DNA from: an uncultured Sphaerochaeta sp.
GTDB lineage: Bacteria > Spirochaetota > Spirochaetia > Sphaerochaetales > Sphaerochaetaceae
Reading direction: 5' to 3'
Length of the DNA: 64,000 nt
Assembly (NCBI RefSeq): GCF_963677315.1
Contig: NZ_OY781939.1
Coordinates: 124,001-188,000, forward strand
Shown here in pieces: positions 1 through 8,800 of this stretch (position 1 is its first letter; every line of letters starts with the position of its first letter). A model generated the notes under the pieces. It did not search any database. It worked only from the letters and a program-made list of their open reading frames with translations, and was not told where the DNA came from. Both the position numbers and the translations under genes were made by a program.

Positions 1-366
1 CAAAGAAGGAGCATTAACAACGGAAAAGACCGTAAGCACTCCGTCTGCATAATTGGAAACAACAAGCATCGAATGATCAGGGCTGAGTGAGAGATGACAG
101 GGAGAACCTCCTCCTGTTGGAAGGATGTAGAGTAGTTTGCATGTATGATCAGGGTACACTTGGATGGCGTATACGTGTCCGTCTGTCTCTGTCTCACTGA
201 CGCTGTAAAGAATTTTTCTCTCAGTATCAAAACACTGGAAGGTAGGTTGTTCTATTTTCATGGAACCGGAGTGATAGGTCATAATTCCCATTCGTTCATC
301 AAAGAGAAAGCAGTTCAGCCCCTCCACAGAATCAGAGACCCTGCTTCCTATTACCAGTGTTTCCAT
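1..366 (-). CDS. Lactonase-family beta-propeller protein (6-phosphogluconolactonase-like), 3' part cut by window edge
   Basis: Reading the minus strand from ATG at 366 gives 122 uninterrupted codons that run off the window. The product begins METLVIGSRVSDSVEGLN and later has a segment GGGSPCHLSLSPDHSMLVVSNYADG in pieces typical of the lactonase/YbhE beta-propeller family, where the G-x-x-P-x-H-L-x-x-S-P-D and V-x-N-Y motifs mark a blade. Members hydrolyse sugar lactones such as 6-phosphogluconolactone in the cytoplasm, though many are uncharacterised. A GGGG Shine-Dalgarno lies 6 bases upstream of the ATG. No signal peptide is seen. The family is recognised with good confidence; the exact substrate is not known. 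Confidence 0.8.
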   Translation of the reverse strand, partial: METLVIGSRVSDSVEGLNCFLFDERMGIMTYHSGSMKIEQPTFQCFDTERKILYSVSETETDGHVYAIQVYPDHTCKLLYILPTGGGSPCHLSLSPDHSMLVVSNYADGVLTVFSVVNAPSL

Positions 367-460
367 GATCAACCCCTTTTCTTTACGTGAATACAACGAG
401 TGTAGTATATATATAATTAATTATCTACATCACTCTCCCACATAAAACCCAAATACCCAC

Positions 461-489
461 TGGACAGCAAGAGATTATTTCCGTATTAT
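461..489 (+). promoter_or_regulatory. Sigma-70 promoter of tRNA-Val
   Basis: A -35 box TGGACA (461-466) and a -10 box TATTAT (484-489) are separated by 17 bases, ending 14 bases before the tRNA. The spacing and location fit a stable-RNA promoter. Confidence 0.65.
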
Positions 490-503
490 AGTCAGAGTAA
501 TTC

Positions 504-575
504 GGGCGCGTAACTCAGCGGGAGAGTGCTACCTTCACACGGTAGAAGTCGTTGGTTCAAACCCAATCGCGCCCA
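504..575 (+). tRNA. tRNA-Val (anticodon CAC)
   Basis: The acceptor stem GGGCGCG (504-510) pairs perfectly with CGCGCCC (568-574), with A575 as discriminator. The anticodon arm CTACC-TTCACAC-GGTAG puts CAC in the anticodon position, reading GTG valine codons. A GTTCAAA T-loop is present. The CCA end is not encoded. The gene sits at the edge of an accessory island, a common integration position. Confidence 0.95.
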
Positions 576-605
576 TTAGCAAATCTCTTATTTTTCGTTC
601 ATATG

Positions 606-638
606 AAAGCCATCCTCTAGGAAAAAGAGAATGGCTTT
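606..638 (+). terminator. Rho-independent terminator after tRNA-Val
   Basis: AAAGCCAT (606-613) pairs with ATGGCTTT (631-638), with further CTCT/AGAG pairing inside. A T-rich stretch follows directly on the plus strand. Confidence 0.8.
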
Positions 639-659
639 TTATTATTCTTTTTACTAATA

Positions 660-694
660 TACGGAGATTGCAACCAATACTTGTAATCTCCGTA
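660..694. repeat. Inverted repeat just upstream of the island's first gene
   Basis: TACGGAGATT (660-669) and AATCTCCGTA (685-694) are perfect 10-base arms, with extra CAA/TTG pairing inside. It lies 21 bases before the ATG at 716. It could be an operator or an RNA hairpin in the leader. No poly-T follows, so it is not an obvious terminator. Confidence 0.6.
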
Positions 695-715
695 ATCATA
701 GGATACAATCTTCCT

Positions 716-1912
716 ATGATCGTACGAAAAATTGAACCAGTGATAAGGCGCTTAATGGGCGAGTATCCCGCTGTGACCATATTCGGCCCCCGCCAATGTG
801 GCAAGACCACGTTGGCGCTTTCCCTGTACCCCGGTTTCTCTCACGCGAACCTCGAGGACTTGCAGACTCGCAAGCTTGCTGAGGAAGATCCGTACGAATT
901 TTTCATTCGGTATCCTGAACCTGTTATAATCGATGAGATCCAAAGGGTCCCATCGTTGCTAAGCCTTGTACAGGTCCGCATAGATGAACGCAAGGAGATG
1001 GGACAATATATCATCACGGGAAGTCAGCAGATACGTTTGCAGAATACGGTCTCGCAATCTCTTGCCGGACGCACTGCTGTAGTCAACCTGCTACCTTTGT
1101 CGCTGGATGAGTTGGCAAATGCAGGTATTGCCATGGACCGCGATCAGCAACTGGTCTCTGGATTCATGCCTTATCTCTTCCAAGCTCCTGGGAGGACCCC
1201 ATCCGACTACTACCGGAGCTACCTTACCACCTACGTGGAGAGGGATGTCGCATCGGTGGGAGCTGTCCATGACCTCTCGCGTTTCCTTGCTTTTCTTACA
1301 CTTCTTGCGGGGAGGTGTGGCCAGTTGGTCAACAACTCGGCCTTGAGTGGCGAAGTTGGAGTCAGTAGCACGACAATAGGTTCCTGGCTTTCTATTCTTG
1401 AGGCATCGCATCTGGTGTATATCCTTAGGCCCTGGTTCACATCCCGCACCAGCCAAATTGTAAAGACCCCAAAGATCTATTTCTGTGATGTCGGGTTTGC
1501 TGCGCATCTTCTAGGTATCAGCACTCCTGCCCAGATGAATAGGGATCCTCTTATGGGCAAGCTATTTGAGAATATGATTGTAATGGAGGCGGTGAAAGCG
1601 CGCTACAACGCAGGTAAGAGCAACCAGCTGTACTTTTTCAGGAATAGCAACGGACTGGAAGTGGACCTCTTGGTCGGGCAACAGAGGAAGCTTATTCCTT
1701 ACGAGATTAAGAGCGGCAGGATTATGGATAGCAAGCACACGCTGAACCTGAAGAAGTTCATTTCCAAGTATCCTAATGATATCGCGGAAAACGGCGGTGT
1801 CATATATAGTGGGGAGTCAGTCGAGAGGTTCAAGGGGTATGCATATCGCAATTTCCATGACAGCACTCCATTATTTGAGGATAACGAACCTCCCTTCACT
1901 GTATCCTTCTAG
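716..1912 (+). CDS. AAA-type ATPase with DUF4143 C-terminal domain
   Basis: A 398-residue protein of a widespread family of uncertain role, often linked to mobile or defence regions. An N-terminal P-loop module has Walker A GPRQCGKTT (around residue 25) and Walker B PVIIDEIQ (around 75), followed by a TGSQQ sensor-like motif. The C-terminal DUF4143 part contains EVDLLVG and PYEIKSG about 15 residues apart, the pattern of a PD-(D/E)XK-like nuclease fold. The ATG at 716 is preferred to an upstream in-frame ATG at 668, which lies inside the inverted repeat and would add a non-family leader; the Shine-Dalgarno is weak. It is the first gene after tRNA-Val. A second ATPase of related plan is at 54664. 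Confidence 0.85.
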   Translation: MIVRKIEPVIRRLMGEYPAVTIFGPRQCGKTTLALSLYPGFSHANLEDLQTRKLAEEDPYEFFIRYPEPVIIDEIQRVPSLLSLVQVRIDERKEMGQYIITGSQQIRLQNTVSQSLAGRTAVVNLLPLSLDELANAGIAMDRDQQLVSGFMPYLFQAPGRTPSDYYRSYLTTYVERDVASVGAVHDLSRFLAFLTLLAGRCGQLVNNSALSGEVGVSSTTIGSWLSILEASHLVYILRPWFTSRTSQIVKTPKIYFCDVGFAAHLLGISTPAQMNRDPLMGKLFENMIVMEAVKARYNAGKSNQLYFFRNSNGLEVDLLVGQQRKLIPYEIKSGRIMDSKHTLNLKKFISKYPNDIAENGGVIYSGESVERFKGYAYRNFHDSTPLFEDNEPPFTVSF

Positions 1913-2067
1913 TGTGAGTTCAACGGTGCACCCTCTATTCAGGTGTTGATGATTTCATTATGCGACAATATGATTCGGGGCAGGGAATTGGATTTTCCGA
2001 GGGAAAAGGGCTTGGTTAAATTAGAAGTTTTGTAGTACCTACAGAAAATCAAGAGGCTGGGCATACA

Positions 2068-2514
2068 ATGAACAAAAGACGTGTTTCAGTCAAAGATGTT
2101 TTCTCGGTCAAGAAATCTTATGCACTGAAAATTATGCTTATCATCTACCTGTTGTCGTTTCTAGGTGCTACGTATAATCATGCAATGGACTTGATCAAGT
2201 ACGGGATCTTCCCTTATCAGAGACTGAACAGCAATGTGCCAGTCTGGTTGAACATTTATTGGACACTGCTCACTTTCATCGATCCCCTGGCAATGGTCCT
2301 TCTTCTGTATTCCATCAATATAGGATTGGTACTTTATGGGGTGGTCATTGTTTCTGATGTACTCATAAATTATTGGTTCATGATTTCCACTAAGGGGTTG
2401 TTCAGCTGGATAAACTTCGGTCAGATAAGTCAATTGTTGTTCCTTATTTTCTATCTTGCTACGGTTCGACTGATTTACAATGAAACACAGAGGATGCAAA
2501 GGGAAAATGAATAA
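2068..2514 (+). CDS. Hypothetical small membrane protein
   Basis: This 148-residue protein is not recognised. After a basic N-terminus it shows about four hydrophobic segments (residues about 20-38, 60-82, 85-105 and 112-138), so it is probably an integral inner-membrane protein. The C-terminal tail is charged. No catalytic motif is seen. It stands between the ATPase and the Fic gene on the same strand, with about 150-base gaps either side, so it could be an accessory cargo gene. Confidence 0.6.
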   Translation: MNKRRVSVKDVFSVKKSYALKIMLIIYLLSFLGATYNHAMDLIKYGIFPYQRLNSNVPVWLNIYWTLLTFIDPLAMVLLLYSINIGLVLYGVVIVSDVLINYWFMISTKGLFSWINFGQISQLLFLIFYLATVRLIYNETQRMQRENE

Positions 2515-2644
2515 TGCTGGAATCAATACATACAAAGCAACAAGGCACTACTTGAAGCACTCTTGGTCGTTATCTCCCACGAGGATTGACTTTCTCCCAA
2601 ATTAGAGTATCCTGTGGGAGAAAAGAAAAGCAGGTGGGAGAAAG

Positions 2645-3700
2645 ATGCGCGAATTCAATTATAGCATATTGAGGGAGAGCTCCTGGGACACCGAGGTGAT
2701 CTCATTCGTCGCAAAAATACGTGAACACAAGGGTAGACAAGATCTGTACCTAAGGCAGAAACCAGTTGAACTGGCACGATTGGTCGAGGTTGCAAGGATC
2801 CAGAGCACCGACAGTTCGAACAAGATCGAAGGAATCGGGACCTCGAACGCACGGATGAAGCAATTGGTGGAGGATAGAACCACGCCACGGACCCGTGACG
2901 AACAAGAGATTGTGGGGTATCGTGACGTCCTGAACACGATCCATGAAAGCTACGAACATATCCCACTCAAGGGTGATATCATCCTGCAGTTGCACAGGGA
3001 CCTGCTCGCCTATACCGACAAAACGTTTGGGGGAAAGTTCAAGAATACCCAGAATTACATCATTGAAACCCATGCAGACGGTAGTTCCTTTACTCGATTC
3101 ACTCCGCTCGAACCATTCGAGACACCGGATGCCGTGGATTCGATATGCACAAGCTATCAGGATGCCCTTGCCAAACAAGTGGTGGATCCGCTGATTCTGA
3201 TTCCCATTTTCATCTGTGATTTCTTGTGTATCCATCCGTTCAATGACGGCAATGGAAGGATGAGTCGACTACTCACTACACTGCTGCTGTACCAAAGCGG
3301 TTTCATGGTGGGAAAGTACATCAGCATCGAACAGAAAATCGAGATGACTAAAGATGCGTACTACGATGTGTTGAGGAAAGTATCCAGTGGATGGAATGAG
3401 GGTGAGAATGATTACTCTTCCTTCATCAAGTATTTTCTTGGCATCGTCCTGAACTGCTATCGGGACCTCGAGGAAAGGCTCGGCTCGGTGGATCAGAAGA
3501 GCACCCCGTATGAGATCGTGCGAAAAGCTGTGGATAGCACTTTGGGCGTTTTCACGAAAACACAGATCCTTGAGCTTTGCCCGAGTATCGGAAGTTCATC
3601 GGTGGAGGCTGCCCTGAAACGCCTCAAGGAAGAAGGATACATCCTCCGCCAAGGAAGTGGTAGAAACACCGCCTACGTGCGCAATACTGATCATGCATAA
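2645..3700 (+). CDS. Fic-family protein (probable AMP transferase) with N-terminal inhibitory helix and C-terminal winged helix
   Basis: A 351-residue Fic protein. The catalytic loop HPFNDGNGRMSR lies at residues 197-208 and matches HPFx(D/E)GNGRxxR, so the AMP-transfer site is intact. Upstream, S58-N-K-I-E62-G63 matches the class II inhibitory motif (S/T)xxxE(G/N), in which the glutamate blocks ATP gamma-phosphate binding. The enzyme is therefore probably self-restrained. Residues about 283-345 resemble a winged-helix domain common in this Fic subgroup. Targets are unknown; Fic enzymes modify hydroxyl side chains of proteins. The Shine-Dalgarno GGGAGAAAG lies directly before the ATG. It stands alone within the island. 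Confidence 0.92.
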   Translation: MREFNYSILRESSWDTEVISFVAKIREHKGRQDLYLRQKPVELARLVEVARIQSTDSSNKIEGIGTSNARMKQLVEDRTTPRTRDEQEIVGYRDVLNTIHESYEHIPLKGDIILQLHRDLLAYTDKTFGGKFKNTQNYIIETHADGSSFTRFTPLEPFETPDAVDSICTSYQDALAKQVVDPLILIPIFICDFLCIHPFNDGNGRMSRLLTTLLLYQSGFMVGKYISIEQKIEMTKDAYYDVLRKVSSGWNEGENDYSSFIKYFLGIVLNCYRDLEERLGSVDQKSTPYEIVRKAVDSTLGVFTKTQILELCPSIGSSSVEAALKRLKEEGYILRQGSGRNTAYVRNTDHA

Positions 3701-3882
3701 TCCAATATCTTGGGAGATTATTGAATCTCTTGGAAAATGCATCAGGACCCTGGTTTCTCACCAACCCTGACACTTTCCAATGCAGAAGATAGATACTCTC
3801 TTTGCTATAATTCAGTGGCAGGCTTTGCTCTGGTCAAGTGGCCGAGGCACACCGTTGAACTCAGGCTCAGTCTGTTGTTGGA

Positions 3883-4038
3883 AGAACCAAGAATCGAGAT
3901 GATGCTACAATCGCCGAATTTGAAAAGCTCTATACTGAAAAGAGGGCTCTGTAGCTCAAGGAACTTGCAGCTGTAATCGATAAGAGAGGAAGAATTTACG
4001 AGGAAGTCGTAACTTTTGTGAAAAGCGGTAACCACTGA
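3883..4038 (+). pseudogene. Decayed coding fragment with in-frame stop
   Basis: One plus frame reads as natural protein on both sides of a TAG stop at 3952-3954 (pieces DDATIAEFEKLYTEKRAL and LKELAAVIDKRGRIYEEV), ending with TGA at 4036. There is no convincing start codon or Shine-Dalgarno. It looks like the tail of a lost gene, family not recognised. The rest of 3701-4281 shows no intact gene. Confidence 0.35.
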
Positions 4039-4281
4039 ACATGCGTCATAAATTTTGAGCAATATAGTTACAAGAAGTTATGAATATGGCCGAGAAAGTA
4101 CTACTGACAGAAATGGTATTTGTTGACATAAGGTATAAACATATAATATCATTACAGTTAGGCTAAGTCATTCTTGTTTGCACTTTTCTGGAACCAATTA
4201 TGATGCTTGTTAGAAATGTAGTATCTGTATGGGATTTCATCAAGGAGTTGCTTATGGAAATACATGAAAAAGTAAGTATTA

Positions 4282-4409
4282 GTGGAGGGGCGCTCCTACT
4301 GTGGAGGACGTTTTGAACGTTTCCTGATGCTACGGCTTAAGACAAGAGGATGGTTGATTTCAGGGGTGAGATAGGAGCGAAGGGGGTCATACCCCCTCCT
4401 CCACAGTAG
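4282..4409. other. Highly base-paired element of unknown identity (possible structured RNA or small mobile repeat)
   Basis: A 13-base perfect inverted repeat closes about 90 bases: CTACTGTGGAGGA (4296-4308) with TCCTCCACAGTAG (4397-4409). Further self-complementary pairs are CGCTCCTA (4291-4298) with TAGGAGCG (4372-4379); GGAGGGG (4284-4290) with CCCCTCC (4393-4399); AGGGGG/CCCCCT (4381-4386/4392-4397) around a TCATA loop; and ACGTT/AACGT (4308-4319). Several of these compete for the same bases, which suggests a switching RNA, a pseudoknot or a foldable mobile element. It ends 17 bases before a membrane-protein gene. No known riboswitch, ribozyme or retron core was recognised. Confidence 0.5.
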
Positions 4410-4426
4410 ATTATCAAGGAATAGTG

Positions 4427-4981
4427 ATGGGTATTATAAGTGATCTATTTTCCACAATACTAATGATAACAAAGAAAAACATTAAGGCTGTTATAATAAT
4501 TTTACTAATACTTGGTATGCTTTTCCCTTTGATAGATTCTTTGCTTATCAAACCGATTCAAATCGATCAAGAAATCTCAGTGCTCAACAAAATTCATGAG
4601 CTTGAAAAAGTTGAATTTTCTACGGAGATAGAGAAACAGTTAAAACGTGATATCGACCAAAAGGTAGAACGATACCTAGATCATAATCATGTATCGATTA
4701 GCCTTAAACAGCGATACTTTGAAGATCCCTGGAAACTATATTCTGGTATTATGATTTGGGTGATTCTATTGTTTGTTTTAGTATTTAGAAAAGAGTTGAA
4801 ATGGTACATGAGAATTGCATCAGTTTTTTTAGTTATTCTCTTTATTTCTGGAATCGGAGCTGTAGGTTTATTATTGCCAACTTTAGGTTCACCGTGGGTG
4901 AATTATTTTATGTACCCGATTATTCAGATTGTGTTTTTAGTTTCTGCAATGGATATTAAAACCAAGAAACGAGTGACATAA
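4427..4981 (+). CDS. Hypothetical membrane protein downstream of the structured element
   Basis: A 184-residue protein of unknown family. It has a hydrophobic segment near residues 15-37, a charged extramembrane stretch (about 38-100, possibly coiled coil), then three more membrane segments (about 105-122, 127-150 and 157-175). ATG 4427 follows AAGGA (4416-4420) at good spacing; a GTG at 4424 is less likely. Being 17 bases from the folded element, it is a candidate for control by it. It is AT-rich compared with the core genome, consistent with island DNA. Confidence 0.6.
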   Translation: MGIISDLFSTILMITKKNIKAVIIILLILGMLFPLIDSLLIKPIQIDQEISVLNKIHELEKVEFSTEIEKQLKRDIDQKVERYLDHNHVSISLKQRYFEDPWKLYSGIMIWVILLFVLVFRKELKWYMRIASVFLVILFISGIGAVGLLLPTLGSPWVNYFMYPIIQIVFLVSAMDIKTKKRVT

Positions 4982-5393
4982 TAGGGAATTGTATTTTTTT
5001 TTGTGCATCTGGGTTTTGTATCGATTAGTTTTTGCATTATCCGAATGATGGTGATCATTGTCGCTAAATAACTTGCATAATAGTATTCATAAAGAGGTTA
5101 TCGGTGTGTTTCCTAAAGTGGGAGTCTTGAACACACCCGAAGGCCTCTTCTTTGTATTCTCAGTAGCAATAGTATTGGCTTTGTCAGACATTTGTTGAAT
5201 CCATAGCCAACCCTCAGCTTCCAGTAAAGCAATTCAATAGAGGGTGATAGTTGGGATAAGTGCAAAACAGATATTCGATAAGGCCAGAGCGCGAGATGGA
5301 TCGTACATTTTACTGAAAAATGCAATTTGTCTGGTAGGTACAAGTACAATGCATGAAAATGGAGTGAAAAATGTATAAAATTTTTATTTTCGT
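4982..5393. other. Intergenic region with a possible decayed 44-codon reading frame
   Basis: No intact gene is seen. A plus-strand frame from GTG 5244 to TAA 5378 reads VIVGISAKQIFDKARARDG and onward like real coding sequence. The only purine-rich motif abuts the GTG, so it is not a usable Shine-Dalgarno. It may be a relict of the gene that preceded the brxA fragment. Confidence 0.3.
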
Positions 5394-5421
5394 TTGACTC
5401 AGGTACCTCTACGGCTATAAT
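5394..5421 (+). promoter_or_regulatory. Sigma-70 promoter upstream of the brxA-like fragment
   Basis: TTGACT (5394-5399) and TATAAT (5416-5421) are separated by 16 bases. It is the best promoter in the island and would drive the brxA remnant and the large nuclease/NTPase gene behind it. Confidence 0.65.
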
Positions 5422-5557
5422 GACTGGTAGTATTTGTATTGAACCATTACTACTAAATAGGGTTGCTAATAATATTTTGCTTGGATGAGAGGGATGGGCC
5501 TATGGTTGCAGCCTCTTTTGTTGATAGCCCATTTTAGATTAATAAGGATAGGGACCC

Positions 5558-5827
5558 ATGACTGAACAAGCTCCATACATCATGTTGTTTTCCTTTGGTG
5601 GGCTGAACTTGAGAGAGTCCTTGATTGCTTGCGAAGCATATCTTAAGAGCAATGATGGGGATCAGGCAAAAAGATTGATTATCCAGGAAAATCTTCTGCA
5701 GTCAAGGATAATTAGTTCAGCAAAGCGTTTAAAAGATAAAAATTCTCTTAGTTTTATGCAACAAATATTACTAAAGTCAAACTTTAAAAAATGTGTCGTC
5801 CATCATGGACTTCTCAAAACAAATTGA
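5558..5827 (+). pseudogene. Truncated BrxA-like (DUF1819, BREX system) N-terminal fragment
   Basis: Only about 60 residues look native: GGLNLRESLIACEAYL, then ENLLQSR and SSAKRL. They match my memory of the DUF1819/BrxA N-terminus (GGL..RES......YL, a NLLQ-R motif, then an S-x-KRL helix). BrxA is a small DNA-binding helical protein at the 5' end of BREX phage-defence operons and is normally about 200 residues; here the frame ends at residue 89, and the last 25 residues have no family character. The rest of BREX (brxB, brxC, pglX, pglZ) is absent. The reading frame overlaps the upstream extension of the next gene. Probably a broken gene left when another defence gene replaced the operon; the family call needs a profile search. 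Confidence 0.55.
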
Positions 5828-5834
5828 GGAAGAA

Positions 5835-8800
5835 ATGTCTACAAAAGGAAGTGTATTTCAGAAAGGCGGTGGAGGGACAAATTTTGAACAACTAGTTCAG
5901 ACAGCATTTATTACAACCCTTATTATTCGTGGGAATGTTCCTTGTATTGATTCAGCGGTACTCTCTGAAGTAGCTTTACAAGTAACCAACAGGGGTTTTG
6001 AGACTGATGATTTCATGGCTATTGCTAAAACAACAAATGGAGAACACCGACTACTGATACAAGCAAAACATGATATATCATTTACTGCCAAAAATAAAAC
6101 GTTTAAGGAAGTAATCAATGCCTTTTGGAAAGATTACAAAAACACATCAATTTTCGATAAATCAAGAGATAAACTGATTATCGCTAAAAATGGATTGACA
6201 AAGGATGAAAGAAATCATCTTAAATCACTTTTTAATTGGGCGAAATATCATGCAACAGAAACGGATTTTATTACGGAAGTAAATAGAATCAAAGGAAAAA
6301 AAGACTGTTTAGATGTTTTTCGTGAAGTATTAAAAGAAGCGAATAATAAAACAGCTCTCACAGATCAAGAACTATGGGAGTTTTTAAAATGCGTAGATGT
6401 TCTAGAATATGATTTCCTTAATGAAGGAAGTGTTGATAAAACTTACTTTCTCAATCTAATCAAGCTGAGTAAAAGTAAATCTTCTAAAACTACCGAAAAG
6501 GAAATCTGGGATAGTATCTTTGCTTACGTAGCAACGATTAATCCAAATGGAGGAAGCGTAACACTAGAAAGTATAAAAGATAAAGATTTTTTTAAAAATT
6601 TTGACAATACACTATTAAGTCCGTACTTTAAAGCAATTGAGAAACTCAAATCAGACAGCAAAGAGATTTTAAGACCAATAAAAACGTGTATCGGAATAGG
6701 AGATAGCCAACTCCAAATACCAAGAACAGAAGTAAAAGAAAAAATTTTAAATGGATTAAGCAATTCTCAAATAACAATTGTGACAGGAATGCCTGGAATC
6801 GGAAAATCGGCTGAAATTAAAAATGTTCTTTTAAAAGATTTGTCCACTGCAAGCGTGTTCGTTTTTAGAGCAGACCAATTCAATGAATCTACACTAGCCA
6901 AGGTTTTTTCAGGTCAAGGCGTGAACGAAACAATTCAAGATATTTTGGCTTGTATTTCCCTCATTCCCGAGAAAATTATTTTCATTGATAGTTTGGAGAA
7001 ATTATTGGAAGCTGACCCAGAATGTGCTTTTAAACAATTTCTGGCGTTGCTTAAAGAACATCCTGAAATTAAATTCATTGCTTCATCACGAAAATATGCA
7101 GTTGACTTAATTACTCTAAAATTTGGTATTGATAAAGATAACATAGACATAATCAACATTCAAACACTTGGTGAAGAAGAATTAAAACTTGTAGTAGATA
7201 AATTCCCGCAGTTAAATAGAGTTATTAAAAACGATAAAGTCAAAAAGTTGCTTCAAAGTCCGAAATATCTTGACTTTTCAATATTAGCAATCAGAAAAAC
7301 AAACGAGGATTACGCCGAAATTTCATTAACTCAATTTAAAGATGAGTTATGGAATTCACTAGTTGTAGACTCAACTAATACTAAAAATGGACTTCCAATT
7401 AAACGTGAAAAAGCGTTCATGGAAATTGCTGTAAAAAGAGCAAAAGAAATGAGACTATTCACCAAGCTTAAGATGTCTGATGCGGAAGCTGTAGCTTGTT
7501 TGGAAAATGACGAAATAGTGTTTCAAAATAACAATAATAGAGAATATTCCCCTACTCATGATATTTTAGAAGATTGGGCTTTAGTTAAATATGTTTCTTC
7601 AAAATTTGACGACTTCTCAAAACCAAAAGATTTTTTCAGCAATTTAGAAACAGAACCCGCAATTAGACGAGCATTTCGTCTTTGGGTTGAAGATTATCTA
7701 ATTGATAACAGTGAAAAGGTTAATGAGCTGATTGAAGCAATTATTACGGATCAAACAATTGAAAAATATTGGGCTGATGAATTATTAGTTGCTGCATTTA
7801 AGTCGGATAATTGCAGTTCAATTTTTACCTTTTTCGAAGAAGAACTTCTAGCAAAAAACGCCGTGTTCTTCAATAAATGTCTTCATATCATAAAAACTTG
7901 TGCCAAAGAAAGCGATCAGGTAACTGGCAATATGACATTGCTTTTACCAATTGGTTCAGGTTGGAAAGAAGCAGTACTCTTTATTCAAAAACATATTCAT
8001 AAATTAGATGCAATAAGACTTTCGATACTCAACTTTCTAACAGATTGGTATGGTCGATTAATATTTCAATACAGTGATATTGAGAATACAGAATTGGAAG
8101 CCGCGAAATCAATAGTAATTTATTATTTAAAACAAATAGAAGAAGAGAATGAGTTTTGGCAAGAAAGAAATATTAATAACAAATCAAAAGATCTGATTGT
8201 CCTTCTATTTGACTTGGCAGATATTTCTAAAGAAGAAATTAAGCAACTCATTGCAAGAGCATTTGCCAATATTGAAAATCGAAAGTCATGGAAACTAAAC
8301 GCCTTCTATACTGCTGTAATTGAAGGCTGCCTTTCAGGGGTCGGGAGTCAACGAATTGTAAAAGTATTACCAGAATTAGTTATTGAAATATTTTGGAAAT
8401 ACTGGAAATATGTTCCTCCGGAAGAAGATGATTCCTTAACAGATATATTTGGTATGTCAGTAACTCATTCTTTGCATGAAGCAGAGTGTTGGGGAATTAA
8501 CATTAATCATTCCGCCTATCCTTCAGGAATATACAAAACACCTGCTTACACTCTATTGAGGTTTCATCCAATAATCGGGCTAAAATTAATTATTGATTTT
8601 TTAAATTACTCAGTTGAATTTTACGTAAAAAATTCTTGTGAGCACAAACATGATATTTCTCGACTAAAAATCGAACTTAACGAAGGCACAGTAGTAGAAG
8701 AATGGGCAGCTTGGGAATTGTGGGCGGCATACAGAGGAATGAGTGTTACAAACTATGTATTGGAATCACTACTAATGAGCCTTGAGAAGTTTCTATTAGA

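Noticed and set aside
145..390. Plus-strand frame at the left edge
   Set aside because: The minus strand encodes a clear lactonase N-terminus over the same bases.
3737..3976. Plus-strand frame of 79 codons
   Set aside because: No ribosome site and unnatural composition; the neighbouring frame at 3883 looks more like decayed coding sequence.
4282..4409. Retron msr-msd or hammerhead ribozyme
   Set aside because: The closing inverted repeat suggested a retron, but no reverse transcriptase follows; CCTGATGC resembles part of a hammerhead core but the GAAA and cleavage elements are absent.
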